This document shows positions 22,351 to 34,499 of a stretch of 64,000 bases of DNA, piece after piece (position 1 is the stretch's first letter; the number at the start of each line of letters is the position of its first letter). The stretch is from Acanthosepion pharaonis (taxonomy: Eukaryota > Mollusca > Cephalopoda > Sepiida > Sepiidae): the NCBI GenBank assembly GCA_903632075.3, contig CAHIKZ030000811.1, positions 704,001 through 768,000 on the forward strand, given 5' to 3'. The translations under genes and the position numbers were made by a program. Below the pieces are notes generated by a model. It had not been told where the DNA came from. It searched no databases and was given only the letters and a program-made list of their open reading frames with translations.

Positions 22351-23701
22351 AAAAACAGCTAAAAAAAGAGTGGCTGTTTGCCAATCCATGCATTAGACTG
22401 CTGTACAACCAATGGTGAGATAAACCTGAAAGGATGTCCTACCTTCCCAGGCTCACTTTCATTTTCATCTTAAGGTGAATGAATTTATATTAAGCACTTC
22501 TAATCATCCAAATGGCTTTTAGGCATAATCAATCTTTGGTGTTTATATCATTTATTTAAATAAGGAATTGCTTAAGAATTCACATTGTAAGTCACTTGTT
22601 GCCAAGTTTAAAATTTTTTTTAGTTTTTCAATCTGTTTTATCTAAATGAGTTGATAAGTTATTTTTACCAAAGGAACCAGAGCTTAATTCAAGTCAGTGT
22701 TTAAGTTTTAAAATCCATGGTACAAAAATTGTACACATAGATATGATAATTATAAAACAGTTTCTTTGTTTTGGAAAAAAAAAAAAAAAAAAGAGGAGAT
22801 ATTAGTACCATTGAGTATAAGGGACAACTGGATGTATATAACTCATTTCAGTGGTTACAGGCTTAGGAAAGGCTTAGGAAAGATGTTTATAAATCAAACC
22901 TATGAATCCTAAGCTTTAATTAAAGTCCACTTATTACTAGATGAACTGTGACAATCTCTCTTTAAAAAAGGTATTTAATATATGTTATATTGTAATTATT
23001 ATTAATAAAGTTTGATATTTATTTTTTTAATTTTGGGAAGCAACTTTTAAATTCTTTACTAAAATATGCAAAATAGGTTTCCAATCAGAGAAAAAAAAAA
23101 AAAAAAAAAAAAAGCAGTTACTTGTTAACATGTGTTCACTGTCAGTAGACATACTATTCTTCTGTATTTCAGCATTTATCATCACACAATATTTTATTGT
23201 TTTAAAATAAAATTGGGGAAACTTGTAAGTCAAGAACTAACAATGTCAGAAAAATTCTTGTTTCTAAATGAGAGGATAAACTTTCTTACCAGGTTCCAGA
23301 TTCTTTTTTTGTAGAATTAGACTTTTTTAAAATTGCTTAAAGATGAATTAATAAAAAATATTACAATAGTCATATAATGTAATATCTACCTTGGCTTTTG
23401 AAATTGATAACTGCTGTAACTTCTTTTTATATTATCATTTTATAACATTCAAAAACTAAAAATTGCTGTAAAATTTCAAATATGAAGCAAAGATCTGTCA
23501 AACTCGAAAGGCTTCCTAACACAATTTGTTGTTTTTTTTTCTGTACATGTTAAAGTAACATTCTCATTAACCCTTTCAATGTAAATAAAAAATGAAAGAC
23601 ACAAGTTAGTAATTTTTGATTATCAAGTAAAAGCTAAATTAAAAAATTAAATTAGAAAGAAAGAAAGATACTGAAAGATACTTTGAAATTGACTATTCTT
23701 T
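22351..23701. other. Unique AT-rich DNA, no gene called
   Basis: No exon or repeat family recognised; long A runs near 22776-22792 and 23092-23113. Confidence 0.5.
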
Positions 23702-23931
23702 GAGATGAGCTATTGTCGCCATATTTATGACAACGCTCAGGCCTTCTTCAGGTGGTTGAAATGTTCATCAGAACCCTTTATTTTGCTCACTGTGGTAGAC
23801 TTTTCTAGTTCCACATGCTAATTTCCCATTGAAAGTTCTTCCCTGCCTTAACCGGGTATTGAAGTCGCACTCTTTGGGTCCTTTCACTGGATCTAACAAT
23901 GCCTTTATCCACTGTCCCATGTGTCCTTGTA
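23702..23931 (-). mobile_element. tRNA-derived SINE-like copy
   Basis: On the minus strand it starts with 'aaggacacatgggacagtgg' (box A-like), continues through 'cttcaatacccggtt' (box B-like) and ends with 'gttgtcataaatatggcgac'. It is collinear with 10603-10830 of the first copy but has only one body arm, so the inverted arm at 10461-10600 is not part of the normal element. Confidence 0.8.
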
Positions 23932-23944
23932 ATGTAAATAGTCA

Positions 23945-25563
23945 ATTTGTTTTAATTTGATGAGTTATTTAAAAAGTAATCTCCCCTCTTACATCTCCTT
24001 GTTCATGAGATATCTATCAATAATATGAAAACTCAACTTTTTGTAAAATTGTAATTAAGAGAAATTGAAGGAAAATAGTATTCTGAAAATGTCATATTTT
24101 GTCAGTTACTGAGGAAATTTATATTGCAAAATTATTATTTTTTTTTTTTAAACGTATATTTAAAAAGTTACTACATTAAAATGTAAAAAATTGGCCATTC
24201 TCAAAAAGTCAGATTTCTAAGGCCAAGAAATTCCTGAATGGAAGCAATAGCCATTGAGTAAAAAGTTTATGAATTTACATGTCAATATTTGTAATGTATC
24301 AAGAATACATGATATGAACAAGTTTGAGGTAGAATATGAAAGATTTAGGACAAAGTTTTTCTTGTAGAAAATTTCATTAAGTCAAGTGTTATTTCAGGTC
24401 CTCCAAAATTACTGTACAAAAGCCAAGTATGAATAAAAATTTGATTATTAAAGATTCTAATAATGCAAGCACTGATTTACTTTTTGTATATTAGAAAAGT
24501 TCCTATTATTCATCATTGTTATGAAGCAATAATCAGAAGATTTTGTATGACTTTTCACTGACAAGTAGGATTAAGAGAAAAGATAATTAGATTAACATGA
24601 CAATAAAAGCTTTCAGGTGAGAAACTTAACAATATTCACAAAATTGTCCAGAATTCCCATTAAGAGAAAAAAACTTGTGATGAAATTCTGAATGTAGTAA
24701 TTTAAGGAAGATCAAATTCAAAGTGTAAATTTAATAGGGATAAATATCTAAAATCCTTCTAATCTATTTCCTCTTATAACATTTCAAAAACTGTAACTTG
24801 TAAAAACATTAATAAAAAAAAATAGAATTTAAAGAATAAAAAAATTAATCAAATCTCAAAAACAGGTACCATTTATCAGAGCCTTTATTTTATCAAATTT
24901 ACAACAAATTTTTTTTTTGTACAGTAAAAGTTTTTGTTTCAAATTTTATTCTTCAATAAGTAGCAAAATTTAGCATGAGCTTATAGAAATGATACAGAAA
25001 TTCAGAGATAGCAAATTTAAATAAGCAACTGAATGTAAACAATTTGGATCTTTTTTTTTTTTTTTCCTGATATTCTTTGAATCCAATTGACACTATTATT
25101 ATCTTTGTCATATGTCACTTACACGTTTAAATAAGAAAATGTTTCTGGCAATTCCTTTATGGCTGCTTGTAATTTGTTTTCCTAGATTTTGATAAGACAG
25201 AAGGATGTAAAATGAAAAGTTAAGCAACTTTGAATCCACTATCAATGGAGGACTGTGGAATATAATCTTGGTATAGAAAAACTCATTAAATGCTAGTAGC
25301 TTTGAATTTTTTTTTTTTTTCTTTTTTAAATAATCATCCTGACAAATTGCTGCTTACTTATTGATTGTAACAATCTAAACACTAGGATTACAAACTTAGG
25401 TTTTCCTAGATTTGAAAATATGATTCAGCATGAAAAATTTGCAACAAATGAATTTTCTTTATGATCATAATCTCCTCAATTAGTCTTAACTATCAGACTG
25501 GATTTATAAGATTCTTGAAAATCTGGGGCATTATTAATGGACAGAGCCCAGTTAGATACTTAA

Positions 25564-25599
<36 letters not shown>

Positions 25600-26828
25600 C
25601 AATTATTAGTTTGTTGCTCAATAGATATTTGGAAATCAATAATGTACTTAAAATATGATTTTAGATGAGGTAAACAGATTAATAGTTAATACAGGTTAGC
25701 AGAATGCAAGTACCTATGAGAGAGAAGATGCTTTAATAACAGGAATAACCATATAAAGTCATTCATTACAAAACTTTAATGATTTATAGAATAAAAATGG
25801 TGTGTTTTATGGTCATAAAAACTAATTAGAATTCAGCAAAGCTATGACAGCTTTTCAAATCTATAGCAAGTAAGTTTCTTGAAGAAAGTGAGTTGTATTA
25901 CTATATATTGTTAGATTTGGGAGCCCTTCACTCGAGGAAGCATTTATCATCTCCTCAAAAGATGCAGAAATACTGAACGGCAGTGTAATTTCAATAAGAA
26001 ATTTAGACTAGTTATAAAACTGGAAAATTTCTGACATAAATTAAGCTGGGGGATATTTCAGTAAAATCAGATGACAGCATGAAAATAGATAATAATATTG
26101 AAATTCTCAGGCATATGTATAGAGATACATGTTTACAAAAAGTAGGCAAGGATATTTTAACATCTACAGTAAAGAAAGGAAATTAAAAAAATTCCTTACT
26201 GAAATTTATTTTTACTTATCAGTATGAAACAGATCAAATCTACAACTTCTTTTTTTGACATCATTTAAATTTGCCAGCAAAGCAAAGCAAATTAAATAAA
26301 TGTTTAAGAACTATTTCTTTAGAATAGAATGTTGTTTTTTTTTTTTTTTTTGTGGATATTTTAAATACAACAATTGACTACAATACTCTTATGTGTATTT
26401 ATTTTCTGTAACACATGATTGAGGTAAACATTTGAAATGAGTCACCATTGACCTCAATCAAGTTTAAATGATAGTGACATGAGGAGTCGTTTCATTGGAA
26501 AGGCTATTTTTCTATTCTTATTACTGTTATTGATAATTTGTAATAAAAATGCTTTAAGTTAGCCATTTAGAGAAAAGTGTTGTTTACGAAATTTTCTAAA
26601 AAAAGAGCTATCATTCTGAATTGTATAATTTAACTATAGTTCTTTTCACCATCAAAATGCTAAATATAGTGTTAAAACTTTTTACTAAAAATAGTTTAAA
26701 GATATACATTATTCATAAAAGAATTGCCAAATTTAGTTTCCTCCAATATTTAAATGACTTTGTTGTTTCTTTTTACAAAACTTTCTTAAAATGAAGTTTT
26801 AATCAGTGTCTTGTTTTTTTCTTTTCAG
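23945..26828. other. Intron-like unique DNA upstream of the terminal exon
   Basis: Mostly featureless AT-rich sequence with poly-T tracts near 25050, 25308, 25563 and 26336. A stretch at 25918-26040 is open in two plus frames behind a TAG, but has no good donor and a weak pyrimidine tract, so it is not called. Confidence 0.45.
25563..25599. repeat. Poly-T/poly-A palindrome
   Basis: About 20 T followed directly by about 18 A, a perfect foldback with no loop sequence. It may be two abutting retroposon tails or slippage. Confidence 0.85.
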
Positions 26829-26941
26829 AAATGTCTAACCAAAGGGAGAGCAGACTCTCACTGGTGGCAGATTCACAAGAATATGTTATCAGGAGTAACA
26901 GCATCGCTAAGATTTCTGAGGAGAGTAAAATTGAAAATTGA
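26829..26941 (+). CDS. Terminal coding exon of an unrecognised gene
   Basis: A strong acceptor (pyrimidine run 26810-26826 ending TTTTCAG at 26822-26828) is followed by AA and 36 sense codons from ATG 26831 to TGA 26941. The codons read MSNQRESRLSLVADSQEY and then VIRSNSIAKISEESKIEN: hydrophilic, serine-rich, free of A/T-driven low complexity, with an RESRLSL-like basic/serine motif that could be a phosphorylation site. Two AATAAA signals follow within 60 bases. I infer the C-terminal tail of a multi-exon protein whose other exons are outside or unrecognised; the protein family is unknown to me. The overlapping frame from 26811 (61 codons) reads through the pyrimidine tract and is less likely. 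Confidence 0.5.
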
Positions 26942-27010
26942 CTTGACACACATGAATAAATTTGTAACAACTTGGTCCCTGATATATAACAAATAAAAAT
27001 TCTCTTTTGA
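26942..27010 (+). promoter_or_regulatory. Short 3'UTR with two polyadenylation signals
   Basis: AATAAA occurs at 26955-26960 and 26992-26997, directly after the stop of the candidate terminal exon. Confidence 0.45.
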
Positions 27011-27599
27011 ATTATAATTGAAAAATTGTAAGGAAACCAGCTGAGAGTTAATACAATTTTTTTTTTAATTTTTTAATAAATTATTTTTTAAAATGACATC
27101 AAAAATTTATTATTTTTTGACAATTATGATTCAAATCAAAAATTTACCTCTTCAGATTTTTTATGTAAAAGGACATTATCACATTTTTCACCCTAAAAAA
27201 AATACAACCATGTAGATCATATATTCATGTTGCAGTACTCGGACAATTGGCATTTTTATTTTATTAAATTTATCACAATAAAATAGTAGTACACAAGTGG
27301 TTAGAGATGGCAACACTTCTCGCTGCAAAAAAATACTTGATAATGTTCAGAGGAAGAACAAAAGGTTAAAATAGAGTGTAGCAGTGATGGAGGTATAAAA
27401 CATCCAAGGCAGAAAGTTGGGAAAATTTCCATGATGCTATCAGCAAACCTCAATTGGTTAGTGGACAAGGCACAGTTGATATATCTGAAAAACAAAAAAA
27501 TATCAAAAACAATTGTAAATATAATATAATGGAAAAAAAAAAAATTTTCAAACATGGATTGGAAATTCCACACAATCTAATACCAATATTCGAAGGCAT
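27011..27599. other. AT-rich spacer leading into the tandem repeats
   Basis: 27300-27600 already contains weak fragments of the ~400-bp repeat ('cagcaaacc', 'aataccaatatt'). Confidence 0.45.
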
Positions 27600-28400
27600 T
27601 TCATCTACTGGAAAAAAAAAGTTATAGGGAAGTGAATCGTGAGTGATCCCCCCCAGTTTTTTGGTGCGCATGAAAATTCCCTAACACGAGGTCCCATATC
27701 ATCGAAGGTCACTTTCTCCCTACACAAGTGACTGAAATATTTGATTGACTCATGGATTCCTAGAGAGGCAAAAGTGAAATGCAAAAACAAACTTTTTTCG
27801 GACAACGTAAGTTGCCAACGGTGACAGCAGCGACACATGGTGGAAGGTGGAAAAATGGAAAAATGCTTGTAGACATGTATAGAGGAGAAAGATTCCATCT
27901 ACTGGAAAAAAAAAGTTATAAAGCAGGGAAATGGTGAGTGATCCCCCAGTTTTGGTCCGCATCAAAATTCCAACAAATTCACTAATACAAGGTCCCAGAT
28001 ATCGTTGAAGGTCGCTTGCTCACTACACAAGCGACTGAAATAATTCTGACTTACGGATTAAGCAGGAAATTCCTCACAATCTGATATCCATTTCATGAGG
28101 ATCCCCTAGAGAGAGGAAAAAAGTTGAAATACAATCTCATCGAGCAAACCGCTTTTCGGACACCATAAATTGCCAACGGTAACAGCAGCGACACAGTCGA
28201 AGCTACACTTTGCCCTATAAAAGCGAATGAAAAATGCTTGTAGACATGGGAGAGAGAGATTTCGCACATTTAATACCAATATTGATGAGATTTCATCTAC
28301 TGGAAAAAAGTGATAAAGCAGTGAAATGTGAGTGATGCCCCAGTTTTGGTCCGCATGAAAATTCCCTAACACAAGGTCCCATATCGTCAAAGGTTACTCC
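27600..28400. repeat. ~400-bp tandem repeat, block 1
   Basis: Anchor 'gtgatcccccagttttggtc' or near match at about 27645, 27938 and 28332 (the last interval is 394 bp). Other shared blocks are 'gcaggaaattcctcacaat', 'ttcatgaggatcccc', 'catcgagcaaaccg', 'gccaacggt.acagcagcgac', 'tagacatg' and 'tttcatctactggaaaaaa'. Units differ by 10-20% and by indels. The small minus frames here are shadows of the repeat. Confidence 0.85.
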
Positions 28401-28790
28401 CTCCCTACACATAATCAGCATTTTTGAGGCTTCTCTCACTACTAGTTTCTAAAACCGCAATCTTCGATGACTGATTTAAGTCATATATCTTGCATGAAAA
28501 GGATTGCAATTGTTTGTTTTTTTTCTTTTCTTACTCATCTAACTAAACATTAGAATCATATATATAAAGATTCGGAAATCGGCATTTTGAGTCAAATTCG
28601 GCAATTTTGATGTCTGATTTCATATATGTTGCCCGAATTGCAATAATTGTTTTTTCATCTCAGTACATAAGAATCAATAATAATAAAATCAATATGAATA
28701 CAAAATTTTGATCCCCCACTTTTTTTTGAACACATCCAGTACATAAGAATTAATAAAAATTTTGAATCAAAATTTTGATCCTGCAAAGTT
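28400..28790. repeat. ~168-bp repeat, short block
   Basis: One nearly full unit and one partial unit of the family seen at 56290-57039 ('cttgcatgaaaaggattgca', 'cattttgag', 'gatgactgatttaag', 'aagaatcaataataataaaa'). Confidence 0.7.
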
Positions 28791-30480
28791 TTGGGCCCCA
28801 AAATCCCAACAAATCCACTAACACAAGTCGACGTATCATCAAACGCCACATTCTCCATACTTAAGCAACTGGAAAAAAATTTTTTTATACACGGATTAAG
28901 CAAGAAATTAAGAAATGCAGACCCATTGAGCAAACCGGTTTTTGGACACCTTAATTGTTAAAGGACACGACAGTGACATTGACAAAGCTGCACTTTGCTC
29001 GATTCAACCAAAACCAAAAAAAATCCTTGTAGACATGGATGTATTGATAAATTGCCTTCAATACTAATTTTTAAAATATTTCATTTAAAAAAAAAAAAAA
29101 GAATTGAAATTTGACTGACCCCCCCAGTTTTGGGCCTTATTAAAATTCCAACAAATCCATTATCACAAGTCCTATTCAACCAACTGAAAATTTTTTTTTT
29201 TCAACATGCATTAAGCAAGTAATTCCCTAACATTTGCTAACTATTCTATAGACACGAAAAAGTTGAAATCTTGAGTGCTCAAGCAAACCGGTTTTTTTTG
29301 GACGACGTAATTTTTTTCAAAAAGGATACGCCAAAGACATGGTTGCACCTCCACTTTGCTCTATTCAATGAAATGTATAATCTTTGTAGACATGGATTAA
29401 TTAATAAATATCCTACAATTTAATACCAATTTTTAAAATATTTCATTCAATGTAAAAAAAAATTAAAAAGAAGTGAAATCTGACTGATCCCCCAGTTTTG
29501 GGCTGCACTAAAAAATTCCCACAAATCCCCTAACAAGTTGCCACTTCATCCAATCCCACGTTGTCCCTATTCAACTGACTGAAAAAAAAAAAATTTTTAA
29601 TCCTGCATTAAAAAAAAAAAATCCGTAACATTTGATATCAATTTTATAAGTATTCTATAGAAAGAAAAAGCGGTATTCCAGATTCATCGAGCAAACCGTT
29701 TTTTGTATGCCTTTCATTTTCAAAGTAGATGACAGAGACATGTCTCGACATGGTCAAACCTCCAGCCTGGTCTATTCAACCAAATGAAAAATCCTTGTAG
29801 ACATGGATTGATTCATAAATTTCCTACAATTTGATACCAATTTTGAAAATATTTCATTTCAAAAAAAAAAAAATTAAAACAAAGTGGAATATGACTGATC
29901 CCCAGTTTTGGGCAGCACTTAAAATTTCAATAAAACCCCTTAGACAAGTTGCAACTTCATTGAACCCCATGTTTTCCCTATTCAAGCTACTGGAAAAAAT
30001 TTTTTAGACATTGATTAAGGAAGAAATTCCTTAACATTTGTTATCAATTTTATAATTATTCCATAGAAAGCCAAAATTTGAAATCAAGAGAAATATAGCA
30101 ACCCGGTTTTTGGACACTTTAAATTATGAAATCAGACCCCAAAACATGGCTCAACATCCTCATACCTGCAGTTCCCTCTATTCAACCAACCAAAAAAAAA
30201 TCCTGTTATATATGGAATAACTAATAAATTTCCTACAATTTCAAATCAATTTTCAAAATATTTCATACAAAGGAAAGTTATTTAAAATGAAGTGAAATAT
30301 GACTGATCCCCCAGTTCTGGACTGCACTAAAAATTTCAAGACAACCCCTAAGACAAGTTACGTCTTCATCACTTAACAATTTTTTCCTATTCATCCCACT
30401 GAAAAATAATTTTATACTTACACAGTAAAATTCCATATCAATTTTCAGCTAATAGCAAAAATATCACACTTCAGTTTTTT
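28790..30480. repeat. ~400-bp tandem repeat, block 2 (more diverged)
   Basis: Anchor 'gactgatcccccagttttgg' at 29113, 29482, 29893 and 30301, spaced 369, 411 and 408 bp. Shared 'gtagacatgg', 'cctacaattt', 'gagcaaaccggttttt' and 'ctattcaacca'. More AT-rich and more diverged than block 1. The last unit and a half form the start of the large duplication. Confidence 0.8.
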
Positions 30481-32760
30481 TTATACACCCTTTATATATA
30501 TGTGTGTTTGTGTGTACCCAAAATCACTCTTTCCTTTATCACATTTTTATGTCCAACTAAGCAAATCATTCCATAAAATGACATCTTTACCCAAACCAAA
30601 TTTCGTAATGTCATTACAGAACATTAAAATAATTACATTATAATGTTCAATTTTTTAATTAAATATTGATTGAAAATATCCCATTTGTAGATATTCTCAT
30701 TTACTCTATGATAATTTCACTATATCTTGTAGCTTTGATGTGGCACAAGCCCAAACACTACTTCTCTATATAAAACATCTACTAATTCTAACTCTTGTTT
30801 TATAAAGTATGACAGTGAGTGCCCTGAAAAATATCCATCTGCTGTCATTAATAACTGAATCCAAAGAGCTAAAATCATTTCTTTATCCAAAACAATATGC
30901 ATTAAAGAATTAAATAATATAAAACTAACACTTATCAGTAATGGGGCCCCCAATTATGTAGTTGATGAACAAATCAAATTTCATTTTTAAACAATTTTAG
31001 CAATAAAACCATAGTTAAAAAATAATAAAATAATAATGCTATTAACATATATTATCAAAATGCAACACATTTACAAAAATCTCAAAACAGCAATTAAAAA
31101 AAAAGTTCATACATAGATATATAAAACCAGTCGATAAAATAAATTCATTAGATTCATTATTTAATATAAAAAAAATCTAAAACTCTCAACTTATTCATTA
31201 AATGTAATATATCCTAAACTTCCAAGTCCTTAATAAGACTAATTTTGTGTATGAATATACTTACCCACTCAGCGAATGTTTCTCTGTAATTCAAAAGCAT
31301 GAAACTTTTTTAATATAGGATATACCACAACCACATTCTCATGAGGACTTACCTGCCACCTATCAGAGTACCATCAGATAACATTAGCATCAGGATCTCA
31401 TTGTAACATTAAACATCTACTCACAAACAATGCCAAAATACTAGTAAAATCAAATTCTTATCATTCTTATCATTCTTGATACAATGAAAACAATCATCGA
31501 AAAATAAAAACAATTATAAGAGCTCACATCCTTAAACATACAGGGTGATTGAAATTTTGTCCTTGTCTGCAAAGGAATATCCATAATTTGGAAAAGTTCA
31601 TCATTAATCAACACAAAATGTTTATTTTAAAAATGGAAATTTCAGTGTAATTTGAGTACAGTAGGATTGTGAAAACATTTACAATATTAAAAACTCTCTC
31701 ACCCTCTCTCCCTACATGCTATGTCTCTTCAGAATGTGGGCAATCATGGCTCTCTACAACTTTCTTTGGTTGCTCAGAATAATACTTCTCCTATATGCTT
31801 TCCTTTTCTCTTTGAAGTATTTGTTTTTTCTATCCATTTGTCCAGACTCAAATGTCTGTCCAAAAGAATTGGAAATGGTCAAGAGACATGGTGCCAGTCT
31901 TTGACAGACCAATGTTTGCTGATCCAGATGAAGTAACTGAAGCTGTATTCTCAATAATGGTACCCTTGTGGGTTGACAACTCTAAAACTCTGTAGAATGC
32001 AGTGTGTATTATACAATGCACAGGCTGATAGGTTGAGTAGCACTGGTATTGAATTACATGAATTTTCATTTATCATTTCATCATTTTCAGTTGTATCATT
32101 CATGCATTACATTTGAGTAACAACAGTTTCATGATTTTTTTTTTTTTTTTTTTAGAATAATGTTAACCCTGTGCAAGGCTCAAAAGCCACTCAGTTTATG
32201 AGGATATATGGGGAAGATAACTGTTGACTCTAGACTCAAACAGGTTAAGATTGTTGGGATTGGGTAAGCATTCTCTTGGGAGTCAGATCAACAAAGCAAC
32301 ATTTCATGACATCTACAGCTAGACTTTTACATATTTTGTATTATGAGATATCTGACAGAGGCCTTTTCACAAGTGAAATCATGCAGTGTACTGTTTATTC
32401 TAATAGTATTGGCAATTAATTATCACCATTATACTATTCTCACTCCCAAAGAAGGAAACCATCCACTATCCTATCCCAAATGTGTCAGTAATATCACGGT
32501 TTTATTTAATGGTTTTTTAATTACTAATGGCTTACTAAGGAGTTTCTTATTGATATAGATTTTTAATTAATCCAATATTCATGTGACTAATATAAATCAA
32601 GTTCTCTCTTATTGATATAGATTTGGTTAAAATAGAAACCATTTTTCTGATGATGCTATTTAATTTTTTTTTTTTCACTATTTTATCAAGTTCTTCCCAT
32701 GCTAATGCTGGGGTGGCTTCAGACTTTTGAATAATATATATCTATTTCAAGTAGATAAAA
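29913..32760. repeat. Large duplication, segment 1, copy 1
   Basis: Near-identical over almost its full length to 57040-59975 in the same orientation, 27.1 kb apart. Starts at 'cagcacttaaaattt' and ends near 'gaataatatata'. Differences are small indels, microsatellite length and scattered substitutions. Contains the minus ORF at 30720-30953. The stretch 31540-32560 is unique apart from this duplication. Confidence 0.92.
30720..30953 (-). CDS. Hypothetical ORF present in both duplication copies
   Basis: 77 codons on the minus strand. The N-terminal half is hydrophobic ('LLISVSFILFNSLMHIVL'); the C-terminal half is a mixed sequence ('HSLSYFIKQELELVDVLYRE') ending HQSYKI. An acceptor-like TATTTTTCAG on the minus strand lies in the middle (about 30816-30825), so the C-terminal part could instead be a terminal exon. 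No family recognised. The duplicate at 57944-58132 has an extra T that shifts the frame. It may be a real exon with a broken duplicate, or chance. Confidence 0.25.
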   Translation of the reverse strand: MGAPLLISVSFILFNSLMHIVLDKEMILALWIQLLMTADGYFSGHSLSYFIKQELELVDVLYREVVFGLVPHQSYKI

Positions 32761-34499
32761 TTCAGAAGATAAAATTTTGAACAAACTTTTTTTATTTTTA
32801 AATAATTGTGTACATTTACACCAGAATGGAAATTTTCATTACAATTGGTTTCTTTAATATGCAAATTTACTGAAAAATGACCTCGGATCTTTATAACTGA
32901 GCATAAAAACACAATGGGGCTTGTCACACCAAAAATGAATCAATGCTTTTTTTAAACAAAAGAAATTATTTAAAGAAATGAATCAATGAAACTTATACTT
33001 AACATAATGAAGTTGAAATTTTTTTTAAATCCTTGTTTCTCAAATATTCAAAAGTTCCCTGAAAAAACAATTTATTTTTAGGTTTTATTTCAGATCCTTG
33101 TTTCTCAGTTGGTATATTTTTTCATTTCACATCAATTTTCCCTTGAAAGAAATAAAAGGTGTGCCCCACATTAACAGAACAGTAATTTATGGATCATTTT
33201 ATATTTTAAAAAAATTTTTTTTTAAAAAAGTTAAAGACACCAATCAATGTAATGTCTAAAAAAAAAAATTAATGCTTATTTCAGGAGACCTCTGTATTAT
33301 TTTCCTTTTCCTTGGGTAAAAAAAAAAAAAAAAACAACAAAAAAAACATATCCACCTTATTAGACACCAACATGCAAGGAGATCTGTCACTTTATTTTTC
33401 TGATTGTATATACACCAGCAAACATTTTGATGAAGATGAGATGAGATGGTCGGATGAGCAAATCAAAACTGAAAATGCCATAAACAAAGGAAATTATTCA
33501 ATTAATATTCTAGTATTAAAAAATCAAACTGATGGATCAATATACATTCATCAAAATCAATAAATGTAACAGATCAATAGTTATTTATGGTATCAGACTA
33601 TTGATAAATGCAGGGCTAATATCATTCTTCAGTCAAACAAATTGATTTCAATTCCTTCATCGATCTAGTTTCTGATTTTCGATTGTTTTTTAGAATTATT
33701 TCAATTACATAGTGTTTAATAAAATTCTAAATGTCAAATTTAGCATTTATTTTTTTCATCTTGTAATTTAAATATGAATGTAATGACTGCTATTTTTTTC
33801 TTTTTTATTGACTTTCTTTATTTAAAAAGTGATTCTGATAATGCTTTGCAATTGCAAAGACAAGTTTGTCAGATGAACGACTACTTTTTTCTCTACATAT
33901 TTAACTCTCCACTCACAGAAGATTTTTTTCCCCCCCCCATTGGTGGCACTCACAGAAGATCAGACAGGAAGAGTCTGACGCCTTTGCTGTATGATTGCTA
34001 CAAATTCATGGGTATAAATTGGATGCTAAAAATAAATGGTTATTATTCAGAGAAAAAAGATAATTCTTTTTTAGTGATGCATATATAGTCCAAAGAGTAT
34101 ATTAATGTGCATGCAAAATTTGATTAGCTGCATAAAATAACAATAATTCTTCTTATTTGCGATTTCTTAAAGACGATTTGATTTTAATTAGAATTAATTT
34201 TGCTTTTACAAACAATTATTTTTATTAAATGGCTCTGACAGAACTAAGGGAACATTTGTACAAACAATTATTTTTATTAAAAAAGAACAGGGAACAATTT
34301 ATGAAAAGATAGTGTAAAGATGGGAAAATAAATTAGAATTAGTTATACATTCAACATTTGAAGAGTTAGAGAAACATGATAGCTAATTAAAAAAAAAACC
34401 AATATTATGGAGTCTATATGAATAAATGCCAAATTTGCACTCAATTCTCCCACAAATTTTTCGAGAAAAAAAGCCCCAATTGTACTTTGATAGTAATTT
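32761..34499. other. Segment absent from duplication copy 2; no gene called
   Basis: First part of the 6.5 kb missing from the second copy. The plus frame 33312-33563 (83 codons) begins in a poly-A run but continues with a normal-looking acidic stretch ('HFDEDEMRWSDEQIKTENA'); it has no recognised domain and an AG acceptor (TTATTTCAG, 33275-33283) lies upstream. Kept as a note, not a gene. Confidence 0.4.

Noticed and set aside
25918..26040. Possible exon open in two plus frames
   Set aside because: Weak acceptor, no plausible donor, and two competing frames; no recognisable protein.
27301..28933. Series of minus-strand frames of 70-97 codons
   Set aside because: All fall on the ~400-bp and ~168-bp repeats and are not conserved in frame between units.
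31850..31990. Plus frame with a protein-like stretch ('WSRDMVPVFDRPMFADPDEV') in the duplication
   Set aside because: Closed by a stop shortly before and after; the minus strand is also open; no family recognised. It could be a fragment of a very old repeat.
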